5,588 nt of DNA from Clostridiaceae bacterium (GTDB taxonomy: Bacteria; Bacillota; Clostridia; Oscillospirales; Acutalibacteraceae), in contig JAEDGK010000118.1 of assembly GCA_016297555.1 (NCBI GenBank), positions 1 through 5,588 of the forward strand, given 5' to 3'. The notes beneath the pieces are model-generated. The model worked only from the letters and a program-made list of their open reading frames with translations. It ran no database searches and was not told the origin of the DNA. The translations under genes and the position numbers were made by a program. Of the stretch, positions 1 through 5,588 are shown piece by piece; position 1 is the stretch's first letter; the number at the start of each line of letters is the position of its first letter.

Positions 1-590
1 CGCGTAAATATCAAAGATGCCAGGCCGGATGAAATAACGATTCTGATAGGATTTACAACCACGCTTTCAAGTTGCTCCGCCGTGGAAAAACGGTCGCCGG
101 GAATAAGCCTTGAAACCATAAGAACCGCTCGCTTTTTTTCTTTAATGGCAAGCCTGAGGCTGTGAAGTGCGTCCGTTGAGATATCGCGCTTCGGAGAAAG
201 GTAATTAAAGTTTGTTGTGGTGTCAAGGATTAGGTCAAGCAGCGGCAGACAGGTGGTTTTGTGCAAATAATTTATTATATATTCGACATCGCTGTCCGAA
301 AGAGTATCGGAAGAATAAGCTGCCTCTATTATCAGATGAACGGCAAGCTGAGAATAAGGCTTTGCCAGATAATAGCCCTTTTTCGGCTTGCTGACGCTGA
401 TTATTTTTAACGTCGTTTCGTTAACGGCTTTTATATCCGACAGCAGCGTTCTTTTTGAAATATTATAACCGTATTCCTTTAATTTTTCAATTATTTCGCT
501 GACAGAAAGTATGTTTTGCTCATCGGAAAACATTGTCATTATTTCAACAAGGCACAGCAGTCGTGCTCTTGCGTTCAAGTCAGTTTTCAT
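1..590 (-). CDS. WYL-type HTH transcriptional regulator, partial (C-terminus beyond left edge)
   Basis: This reading frame opens at ATG 590-588 and stays open to the left edge, giving 196 codons with no stop. It encodes the N-terminal part of a probable DNA-binding regulator. Residues about 9-58 form a winged helix-turn-helix, with the recognition-helix segment ISKRTLLSDIKAVN at 44-57 and a wing ending KKGYYLA at 70-76. A helical linker follows, with FNYLSPKRD at 128-136. From about 138 the sequence resembles the start of a WYL domain: LRLAIKEKKRAVLMV, then VVVNPIRIVI at 177-186, which matches the 'vvnPyrl' strand usual before the YYLi segment. The YYLi segment itself reads ASLIF, so the domain is divergent. 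WYL proteins usually bind DNA and sense a small ligand or nucleic acid; no ligand can be inferred here. A GGTGA just before the ATG could be a weak ribosome binding site. The gene lies 56 bp downstream of the GH2 gene on the same strand, so it may be cotranscribed with it and regulate the unit. The family call is fairly sure; the target is unknown. Confidence 0.72.
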   Translation of the reverse strand, partial: MKTDLNARARLLCLVEIMTMFSDEQNILSVSEIIEKLKEYGYNISKRTLLSDIKAVNETTLKIISVSKPKKGYYLAKPYSQLAVHLIIEAAYSSDTLSDSDVEYIINYLHKTTCLPLLDLILDTTTNFNYLSPKRDISTDALHSLRLAIKEKKRAVLMVSRLIPGDRFSTAEQLESVVVNPIRIVISSGLASLIFT

Positions 591-646
591 AAAGTCACCG
601 TTTCCTCATTAAAGATTGCAACTTCTGTTATTTCTCACAATGTTTC

Positions 647-2404
647 TCAAAATTTCAGTTTCTCATTTATTTTTATAACGGTGTCTTTATCCAATTTCAA
701 AACTTCGCGGTCATAGCTGTAAATGCCGTTTACCTCAAACTCAACATCGCTGACCTGCGTATAAACCGTGGCGCAAAGTCCCTTTTTAATCAGCGGGATT
801 ATTTGCCGCTCGTGCAGGCGCTCATAGGCTTTGGAGAGCTTTTCGCGGCTGCTGAACATTATGTAGCCGAAGGAGCGGCGTGCATTCCATGCGTGGTCTT
901 TAATATTCCAGCTGTAGCCGCCGTATTCGCTCAAAACATAGGGTCTGCCTGCCGTCCTGAATTTTGTAGGAGCATGGACGGGCAGAATATATTTATGCAC
1001 GCTCTTGAAATCAGGTCCGCCCTGGTCGTGCCAGCCGCTGGCGTGGTCAACAAATCGGGTCGGGTCATGCTCTTTTATGCTGAGCGCGATTTCTTTTGCG
1101 TCAAACTGCCCCCAGCCCTCGTTAAACGGAACCCAGCAGCAGATTGAAACGCTGTTGTAAAGATTATCAACCATTCCGAACAGCTCACCGCGGAATTCCT
1201 CCCGCCATTCGGGCTTGCCGCGCTTGAAAGCACGGTATTTGTTATCCTTAACATGAATGTTTATGTTGGGGAGAACTCCCGCAAGGATATTTCCTATATA
1301 CTGACCGCCGCTTATCATATCCTGCCAAACCAACATTCCGAGGCGGTCGCAATGGTAATACCATCTCAACGGCTCGGCTTTGATGTGCTTTCTGAGCATA
1401 TTGTAGCCAAGCTCTTTCATTTTTTGAATATCAAATATCATTGCCTCATCACTCGGCGGCGTGAGCTGACTTTCGGGCCAATAGCCTTGGTCGAGCAGTC
1501 CTCGCTGGAAATAAGGCTTGTTGTTGAGCGCAAGTCGTGGAATTCCCGTGGAATCTTTAACTATTGAGAACTTTCTCATTCCGAAATAGCTTGAAACCTC
1601 GTCTTTTTCTCCGTTGCAGTCAAGCGTGAGCTTGAGAGTATAAAGAAAAGGATTTTCGGGGCTCCACAGCTTGGCGTCGGGAACGGGGATTTTATCCTCT
1701 GCGTTAATTTCGCCGCTGAAAATCGCTTTTTCGCCGTCAAGCACCTCGGCAAATATTTTGCCGCCGCATTCGCAGGTGTGGTTGACTTTGATTTTTAAAA
1801 CTCCGCCGTCAATGTCTGGCGTAAGTTGCAGGCTTTCTATCCTGCAATAATTAACAGGTTCCAGCCAAACTGTCTGCCATATTCCCGATGTAGCCGTGTA
1901 CCAGAAGCCGACGGGCTTTAACACTTGCTTGCCTCTTTGCTGATGCCCCGAGTCTGACGGGTCAAACACTTTAACAACAAGCTCGTTTTCGCCTTGAACA
2001 AGAGCATCGGTAATGTCAAAATAAAACGGATTGTAGCCGCCTGTATGCTCTCCGATTAAAACGGAATTCACCCACACGCTACACTGCCAGTCAACCGCAC
2101 CGAAGTGGAGCAGTATTCTTTTGCCTGCAAATTCATCGGGTAGCGTGAAAAAGCGGCGATACCAGAGCCGTTGCTCGGGCTTCAACGGCTTGTTAACTCC
2201 CGAAGCGGCGGATTCGATTGAAAACGGAACGGTAATTTTTCCGTCATATCTTTGTGGTTTGTCTGCCTGCGAGTCGGTAACGGCGTAATCATATTCACCG
2301 TTGAGGCAAAGCCAGCTTTTTCTTTCAAGCTGCGGGCGGGGATATTCGGGAAGGGGGCAGTCTTTGCTGATTTTCTCAAACCACTGTGTCCGTAAGCTGC
2401 TCAT
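647..2404 (-). CDS. Glycoside hydrolase family 2 protein (beta-galactosidase/beta-glucuronidase type), cytoplasmic
   Basis: A 585-residue retaining glycosidase of the GH2 clan that hydrolyses a terminal beta-linked sugar from an oligosaccharide or glycoside. The exact sugar cannot be read from sequence. The three core domains are present: an N-terminal jelly-roll sugar-binding domain (about 30-182, with GEYDYAV, LWYRRFF and SGIWQTVWLEPV), an Ig-like domain (about 185-280) ending in FGMRKF, and a TIM barrel (about 285-575). In the barrel, E429 in PFNEGWGQFD is the expected acid/base and E493 in VLSEYGGYSW the expected nucleophile; both are intact. NMLRKHIKAEP (335-345) and LGMLVWQDM (355-363) are barrel-strand motifs of the family. 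There is no signal peptide, so the enzyme should act inside the cell on imported substrate. It is shorter than LacZ (about 1,000 residues) and lacks LacZ's C-terminal domains. The start at 2404 is chosen because AAAGGAG lies 9 nt upstream; an in-frame ATG at 2464 would overlap the lipoprotein gene. It sits 19 bp after that gene, which suggests an operon. Confidence 0.9.
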   Translation of the reverse strand: MSSLRTQWFEKISKDCPLPEYPRPQLERKSWLCLNGEYDYAVTDSQADKPQRYDGKITVPFSIESAASGVNKPLKPEQRLWYRRFFTLPDEFAGKRILLHFGAVDWQCSVWVNSVLIGEHTGGYNPFYFDITDALVQGENELVVKVFDPSDSGHQQRGKQVLKPVGFWYTATSGIWQTVWLEPVNYCRIESLQLTPDIDGGVLKIKVNHTCECGGKIFAEVLDGEKAIFSGEINAEDKIPVPDAKLWSPENPFLYTLKLTLDCNGEKDEVSSYFGMRKFSIVKDSTGIPRLALNNKPYFQRGLLDQGYWPESQLTPPSDEAMIFDIQKMKELGYNMLRKHIKAEPLRWYYHCDRLGMLVWQDMISGGQYIGNILAGVLPNINIHVKDNKYRAFKRGKPEWREEFRGELFGMVDNLYNSVSICCWVPFNEGWGQFDAKEIALSIKEHDPTRFVDHASGWHDQGGPDFKSVHKYILPVHAPTKFRTAGRPYVLSEYGGYSWNIKDHAWNARRSFGYIMFSSREKLSKAYERLHERQIIPLIKKGLCATVYTQVSDVEFEVNGIYSYDREVLKLDKDTVIKINEKLKF

Positions 2405-2413
2405 AAATTCTGT

Positions 2414-2420
2414 CTCCTTT
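2414..2420 (-). promoter_or_regulatory. Ribosome binding site that sets the GH2 start
   Basis: Read on the minus strand this is AAAGGAG, 9 nt before the ATG at 2404-2402. It is a strong match to the 16S anti-Shine-Dalgarno sequence. It lies just before the stop codon (2426-2424) of the upstream lipoprotein gene is cleared, in the 19-bp gap, and it argues against the longer in-frame start at 2464. Confidence 0.8.
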
Positions 2421-2423
2421 CTG

Positions 2424-3011
2424 TCAGCAGCAAAGTTCGTCAAGGCGGAGATTTCCGTTTTCATTGACTGCCGTTGCAGTCAGCGTGACGGTTTTTCCTT
2501 TGCTGTCTTTAACCGAAATGTCAAGCACAATTTCTTCATCGGTAACGCTCTTGACCTTAAAGTCAAAATTGCTCCAATCAAGCTTGTAATCGCTTTCGGC
2601 ATCGTATTTCATATTAAAATAAAGCTTTCCGTCAATTTCAAGATATTTTTGTTCGCTGAGTATTTTTTCGGCGGTCTTAGCCGTATATGTTGCTTTGAGC
2701 ATATCCGAAAGGTCGGCATATGTTTTGATTTTATCCGATATAACGGGAGCAAAAGTTCCGTTTGCGTTGTTGACGGCAGCCGTCTTATCAACGGACAGAT
2801 GAGAAGCAACAAAGACATCATTTACAAAAAATTCATTTGAGTTTATCAGGGTTCTCAAAACAGTCATTTGACCCTCGCCCACAAATGCGGCGACTTCCGA
2901 CTCCGCGATTGTTGAAGCGGTAGTATTTTCTTTGTTCTCTTTGCTTTCTTTGCCGCCGCAGGCGGAGAGAATAAAGAGCAGAGAGATAAAAACAATAACG
3001 GTTCTTTTCAT
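2424..3011 (-). CDS. Small secreted lipoprotein of unassigned function
   Basis: A 195-residue protein with a clear lipoprotein signal: a short basic start (MKR), a hydrophobic stretch VIVFISLLFIL and the lipobox LSAC, so C18 should be lipidated and the mature protein anchored on the outer face of the membrane. A Lys/Glu/Asn/Thr-rich flexible linker follows (about 19-40), as is usual in Gram-positive lipoproteins. The remaining 150 or so residues look like one alpha/beta domain: a helical part (YADLSDMLKATYTAKTAEKIL, about 98-118), then EIDGKLYFNMKYD and alternating strands ending in LRLDEL. The order 'helices, then a yl-e-dGkLY segment, then beta strands' recalls the IseA-type DL-endopeptidase inhibitor fold found in clostridial lipoproteins, but this is a tentative likeness only. 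AGGAG stands 6 nt before the ATG. It is the first gene after the leftward promoter and is followed closely by the GH2 gene, so the two are probably cotranscribed. No enzymatic motif is visible. Confidence 0.85.
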   Translation of the reverse strand: MKRTVIVFISLLFILSACGGKESKENKENTTASTIAESEVAAFVGEGQMTVLRTLINSNEFFVNDVFVASHLSVDKTAAVNNANGTFAPVISDKIKTYADLSDMLKATYTAKTAEKILSEQKYLEIDGKLYFNMKYDAESDYKLDWSNFDFKVKSVTDEEIVLDISVKDSKGKTVTLTATAVNENGNLRLDELCC

Positions 3012-3040
3012 AGACAGCTCCTAAAACTATAATTTAATAT

Positions 3041-3069
3041 ATTATATATATTTTTTGCACAATAGTCAA
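3041..3069 (-). promoter_or_regulatory. Sigma-A type promoter of the lipoprotein-GH2 unit
   Basis: On the minus strand the -35 box TTGACT (3069-3064) and the -10 box TATAAT (3046-3041) are separated by exactly 17 bp. Transcription should begin near 3034, giving a leader of about 23 nt that contains the AGGAG at 3022-3018 before the lipoprotein ATG at 3011. The spacer and flank are very AT-rich, which would favour melting. Confidence 0.8.
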
Positions 3070-3112
3070 TCGCTCGCAAAGAAATTTATCGTTATTTATG
3101 CTGAAAAATGAG

Positions 3113-3137
3113 TTTTTTGTCTTGACAGGACAAAAAA
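3113..3137. repeat. Inverted repeat surrounding the -35 box of the metal operon
   Basis: The arms TTTTTTGTC (3113-3121) and GACAAAAAA (3129-3137) are perfect 9-bp inverted copies around a 7-base centre, TTGACAG, which holds the -35 hexamer. It lies upstream of the predicted transcription start, so it would act as DNA rather than RNA on the rightward strand. It may be a binding site for a second regulator, or a chance product of A and T runs. Confidence 0.5.
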
Positions 3138-3150
3138 ACGGGTGTATAAT
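3122..3150 (+). promoter_or_regulatory. Consensus sigma-A promoter of the arsR-ATPase operon
   Basis: TTGACA (3122-3127) and TATAAT (3145-3150) are both perfect consensus hexamers with the ideal 17-bp spacer. The predicted transcription start is about 3156-3158. Such a strong promoter is expected to need tight repression, and a palindromic operator begins right at the predicted start. Confidence 0.88.
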
Positions 3151-3156
3151 ACAACT

Positions 3157-3182
3157 AACAAATGAATATATGTTCATATGTT
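3157..3182. promoter_or_regulatory. 12-2-12 palindromic operator for the ArsR/SmtB repressor
   Basis: This 26-bp element has a 2-bp centre (3169-3170) and two 12-base arms, AACAAATGAATA and TGTTCATATGTT. Eleven of the 13 mirrored pairs are complementary; 3161/3178 and 3167/3172 are mismatched. The core ATGAA-N6-TTCAT matches the AT-rich 12-2-12 operators known for SmtB, CzrA and CadC type repressors. It starts at the predicted +1, so a bound dimer would block RNA polymerase at the promoter. The assignment to the adjacent repressor is inferred from position and form. Confidence 0.8.
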
Positions 3183-3183
3183 G

Positions 3184-3189
3184 AAAGGA
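3184..3189 (+). promoter_or_regulatory. Ribosome binding site that favours the 3201 start of the repressor
   Basis: AAAGGA lies 11 nt before the ATG at 3201. It touches the ATG at 3189 and lies downstream of the ATG at 3162, so only the 3201 start has a usable spacing. Confidence 0.6.
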
Positions 3190-3200
3190 TGAAACAGGCA

Positions 3201-3545
3201 ATGAATGAAAATGCTGTCAAAAAAGGGCATATTTGCGATGCGATAAATCAGTCAGAGGAGCCGAATATTGAGGTTCTTTATGATTTATCTGAGCTTTTTA
3301 AGGTTTTCGGCGACAGCACGCGGATAAGAATTTTAACTGCACTGACTGCCGGCGAAATGTGCGTTTTGCATCTTGCGGAGCATCTGAATATGGGGCAGAG
3401 TGCGGTTTCCCATCAGCTTCGCATACTGCGCTCCTCGGGGCTTGTCAGACCCAGGCGCGAGGGCAAAACCGTTTATTACGCGCTTGATGACGACCATGTA
3501 AGAGAAATACTCGAAGCAGGTCTTGAGCATATACTGCATAAGTAA
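3201..3545 (+). CDS. ArsR/SmtB-family zinc-type metal-sensing repressor (CzrA/SmtB-like)
   Basis: A 114-residue winged-helix repressor that binds its operator as a dimer and lets go when it binds metal. The helix-turn-helix covers about 44-82, with the recognition helix in QSAVSHQLRILRSSGLV, followed by a beta wing RREGKTVYYAL (85-95). The C-terminal helix carries D97-x-H99-x10-H110-x2-H113, the full alpha-5 site of CzrA and SmtB that senses Zn(II) or Co(II) across the dimer. C54 in EMCVLHLAE sits where the CadC CxC motif begins, but the second Cys is Leu, so a CadC-type alpha-3N site for Cd/Pb is incomplete; C12 and H10 near the N-terminus might still contribute. The start at 3201 is preferred to in-frame ATGs at 3162 (inside the operator, about 5 nt after the predicted +1) and 3189 (touching the ribosome binding site). 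The gene ends 12 bp before the ATPase gene, whose ribosome binding site overlaps this stop codon, so the two form an operon under autorepression. Confidence 0.92.
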   Translation: MNENAVKKGHICDAINQSEEPNIEVLYDLSELFKVFGDSTRIRILTALTAGEMCVLHLAEHLNMGQSAVSHQLRILRSSGLVRPRREGKTVYYALDDDHVREILEAGLEHILHK

Positions 3546-3557
3546 GGATGTGATTTT

Positions 3558-5471
3558 ATGAGTAAGCACGGCGAGCATTGCCATGACGGACATTGCGGAG
3601 AAGAAATAGAGGTTTGTTCCTGCGGGAATTGCCACGAAAAAGAAGAAAAGGGAAAGCTTTTGCCTATAATCGTTGTCATTTTCAGCGCCTTGCTGATTGC
3701 GGCGTCATTTCTGCCGTTTGTAAGCGAAACGGCGGGCAAGCTGATGCTGACGGCGGCTATGCTTATCAGCGGTCTGCCCGTGTTTGCAGACGCGGTAAAG
3801 GCTTTGTCAAAGTTTAAAATTAATGAATCTCTTCTGCTTGTTATCGCGGTTATCGCGGCGTTTTTCATCGGAGAATTCTTTGAAGCGGCGGTAGTATCGG
3901 TGCTTTTCAGAGTTGGCGAGCTTATGGAGGATTATGCAGAGGACAAAAGCAGAAAATCCATTGAAGCGATTTTCGGAATAGTCAGCGATACCGCCAACCT
4001 TGTTATGCCCGACGGCAGTTACAAGAGCGTTGACGCTGATGATGTTAATATAGGAGATACGGTTGCCGTTTTGCCGCATGAAATTCTGCCCGTTGACGGC
4101 ACGGTTGTTAAAGGCTTCGGCAGCGTTGACGCTTCGGCGCTCACGGGTGAGAGTATGCCCGTTGGGGTGTCAGAGGGTTCTGCGGTTTCGAGCGGAATGA
4201 TTAACGGCGAAAACACGCTTTATATTAAGGCAACTGCGGTTAAAGAGCAGTCCTCCGCCGCAAGAATTGCCGAAATGGTTGAAGAAGCCGCCGCCAAAAA
4301 AGGCGACGCACAGCGAGCTGTTACTAAATTTGCAAAATACTATACTCCGGCGATTATTGCCGCGGCGGTTATTATATCCGTTGTGCCCTCGCTCATAACG
4401 GGGGATTGGAGAAGCTGGATATACCGCAGCCTTATTTTGCTTGTTGCCTCCTGCCCGTGCGCTGTGGTGCTTTCGGCTCCGCTGGCGTTCTTTTCATCAA
4501 TGGGTGCGGCGGCAAAAAACGGAATGATAATCAAAGGCAGCCGATATATTGAATCCCTTGCTTCGGCTGATACCGTTGTTTTCGATAAAACGGGAACTCT
4601 GACTACGGGCGAGCTTAAAGTCGGGAAAATATACGCCGCCGAGGGCTTCACCGATAAGCAGATTATTTCTCTTGCCGCAAAATGCGAATACTATTCAACT
4701 CATCCGATTGCAAAGGCAATAGTTGCCGTAAACGGCGAAACGGATGTGCGCGAGGTTTCCGATTATTCCGAAACTGCGGGGGGAGGAACGCAGGCAAACG
4801 CTCCGGAGGGCATAATACTCTGCGGCGGCGAAAGGCTTATGGCAAAGAACGACGTTGATATTTCGGCTCTGCCCAAAGCTCCCGTTTATGTTGCTCTTAA
4901 CGGCACGGCGGCGGGCGCAATAGAAATTGAAAGCGAAATACGACCCGAAGCGGCGGAAACGGTAAAGAAGCTCAGAAAACTCGGTGTAGAGAATTCTCTG
5001 ATGTTAACGGGCGACAGCGCGGAGCAGGCGAGAAAGGTTTGTTCGGCGTGCGGAATTGACGATTTCAGGAGCAATCTGCTGCCGGGAGAAAAGCTTGAAG
5101 CCCTTGAAGAAATTAAAGAGGGCGCGCGCGGAGTTATATATGTAGGCGACGGGATAAACGATGCGCCCGTGCTTGCGGCTGCCGATACGGGCGTTGCAAT
5201 GGGTCTGGGCACTCAGGCGGCGGCGGAAGCGGCTGATGTAATTCTGACCAATTCCGTTTTGTCGCGGCTTGCAGATACCGTATGGCAGAGCAAGCGCACA
5301 ATGAGAGTGCTGAAAACAAATATCATATTTGCCGTTGCGGTTAAATTTTTAGTAATTGCGCTCGGAATAGCAGGCGCAGCGCCGATGTGGGCGGCAATTT
5401 TTGCCGATGTAGGCACAATGATAATCTCGGTCATCAATTCCGCAAGGCTGATGAAAGTTAAAAGATATTGA
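3558..5471 (+). CDS. P1B-2 type heavy-metal exporting ATPase (Zn/Cd/Pb), lacking an HMA domain
   Basis: A 637-residue membrane pump that uses ATP to export Zn(II), Cd(II) or Pb(II). The N-terminus has no HMA domain (no GMDCxxC). Instead residues 4-26 hold five His and five Cys, including CSCGNCH at 20-26. Hydrophobic segments at about 35-54, 62-83, 88-123 (two), 262-280, 288-315, 585-605 and 608-630 fit the usual eight helices. All catalytic motifs are intact: TGES (196-199) in the actuator domain, CPC (299-301) in the membrane, DKTGT with the phosphorylated D343, HP (382-383), TGD (484-486) and GDGIND (530-535). K596 and D617 in the last helices are 21 residues apart, as for K693 and D714 of E. 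coli ZntA, which marks the Zn/Cd/Pb group rather than copper pumps. AAGGA, overlapping the repressor's stop codon, lies 9 nt before the ATG, so translation may be coupled. The zinc-type repressor upstream supports zinc, with cadmium, as the likely substrate. CadA or ZntA would be the usual name, but the missing HMA domain makes orthology unsure. Confidence 0.95.
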   Translation: MSKHGEHCHDGHCGEEIEVCSCGNCHEKEEKGKLLPIIVVIFSALLIAASFLPFVSETAGKLMLTAAMLISGLPVFADAVKALSKFKINESLLLVIAVIAAFFIGEFFEAAVVSVLFRVGELMEDYAEDKSRKSIEAIFGIVSDTANLVMPDGSYKSVDADDVNIGDTVAVLPHEILPVDGTVVKGFGSVDASALTGESMPVGVSEGSAVSSGMINGENTLYIKATAVKEQSSAARIAEMVEEAAAKKGDAQRAVTKFAKYYTPAIIAAAVIISVVPSLITGDWRSWIYRSLILLVASCPCAVVLSAPLAFFSSMGAAAKNGMIIKGSRYIESLASADTVVFDKTGTLTTGELKVGKIYAAEGFTDKQIISLAAKCEYYSTHPIAKAIVAVNGETDVREVSDYSETAGGGTQANAPEGIILCGGERLMAKNDVDISALPKAPVYVALNGTAAGAIEIESEIRPEAAETVKKLRKLGVENSLMLTGDSAEQARKVCSACGIDDFRSNLLPGEKLEALEEIKEGARGVIYVGDGINDAPVLAAADTGVAMGLGTQAAAEAADVILTNSVLSRLADTVWQSKRTMRVLKTNIIFAVAVKFLVIALGIAGAAPMWAAIFADVGTMIISVINSARLMKVKRY

Positions 5472-5500
5472 TTATTGCAAATTTTCTGCCGAATATTAAA

Positions 5501-5537
5501 ATCCCCGAAAGTCTTTCACACAAAGATCTTCGGGGAT
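5501..5537. terminator. Hairpin terminator after the ATPase gene, probably bidirectional
   Basis: ATCCCCGAA (5501-5509) and TTCGGGGAT (5529-5537) form a perfect 9-bp stem. After an A-C mismatch and a G-U pair it continues with TCTTT/AAAGA around the loop CACAC. On the plus strand the tail is only weakly T-rich (ATGTGTTTTATC). On the minus strand the stem is followed at once by TTTAATATT, a better terminator tail. It may therefore end both the ATPase operon, 30 bp after the stop codon, and a leftward gene beyond the right edge. Confidence 0.72.
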
Positions 5538-5588
5538 ATGTGTTTTATCATTCACACACAATGTTATGGTGACCGTATCATCAAAAAA

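Noticed and set aside
803..1567. Plus-strand open frames of 104 and 114 codons within the GH2 gene.
   Set aside because: The minus-strand frame has all the GH2 domains and catalytic residues, and these antisense frames look random.
2405..2464. Upstream in-frame ATG at 2464 that would extend the GH2 protein by 20 residues.
   Set aside because: It overlaps the end of the lipoprotein gene, has no ribosome binding site, and the extra residues precede the usual family start. The ATG at 2404 has AAAGGAG 9 nt upstream.
2301..2840. Plus-strand open frame of 179 codons opposite the GH2 and lipoprotein genes.
   Set aside because: It is antisense to two well-supported genes, has no ribosome binding site, and its product shows no family features. 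It is a shadow of the coding bias on the other strand.
3030..3056. AT dinucleotide run resembling a simple repeat.
   Set aside because: It is explained as the -10 box and AT-rich spacer of the leftward promoter; it is short and imperfect.
3558..3660. Possible HMA metal-binding domain at the ATPase N-terminus.
   Set aside because: There is no GMxCxxC motif and only about 33 residues before the first membrane helix, too short for the roughly 65-residue fold.
3333..5437. Several minus-strand open frames of 60-130 codons opposite the repressor and ATPase genes.
   Set aside because: They lie opposite fully conserved coding sequence, have low-complexity or unconvincing products, and have no promoter or ribosome binding site.
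5566..5588. ATG near the right edge on the plus strand that could begin a gene.
   Set aside because: There is no ribosome binding site before it and only seven codons are visible, so it cannot be supported.

Overview
The window looks like chromosomal DNA of a Gram-positive Clostridia-type bacterium, probably Oscillospiraceae/Ruminococcaceae-like. This is inferred from the moderate GC content, strong AGGAG-type ribosome binding sites, near-consensus TTGACA-N17-TATAAT promoters, a Gram-positive-style lipoprotein signal, and protein sequences of Firmicutes type. No species can be named from sequence alone.

There are two divergent transcription units separated by a promoter region at about 3012-3200. 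The leftward unit (minus strand, 3011 to the left edge) encodes a small secreted lipoprotein of unrecognised function, then a cytoplasmic glycoside hydrolase family 2 enzyme (beta-galactosidase/beta-glucuronidase type) 19 bp downstream. After a further 56 bp comes the start of a WYL-type helix-turn-helix regulator that runs off the left edge. One strong promoter (3041-3069) precedes the lipoprotein gene. No terminator is visible between the three genes, so they may be cotranscribed.

The rightward unit (plus strand, 3201-5471) is a compact metal resistance operon. An ArsR/SmtB repressor with an intact CzrA-like alpha-5 zinc site is followed, 12 bp later, by a P1B-2 type Zn/Cd/Pb-exporting ATPase. 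The ATPase has no N-terminal HMA domain and carries a short Cys/His-rich tail instead. The promoter is a perfect consensus match. A 26-bp 12-2-12 imperfect palindrome, the usual operator form for this repressor family, begins at the predicted transcription start. Excess metal would release the repressor, and the pump would then export the metal.

The ATPase gene is followed by a stable hairpin at 5501-5537, probably a terminator that can work in both directions. The last 50 bases hold nothing that can be assigned with confidence. No mobile elements, CRISPR arrays, tRNA or rRNA genes were seen. The genes belong to known families. The points most worth a second look are the operator/start-codon arrangement, the Cys/His tail, a second inverted repeat around the -35 box, and the unassigned lipoprotein linked to the GH2 gene.
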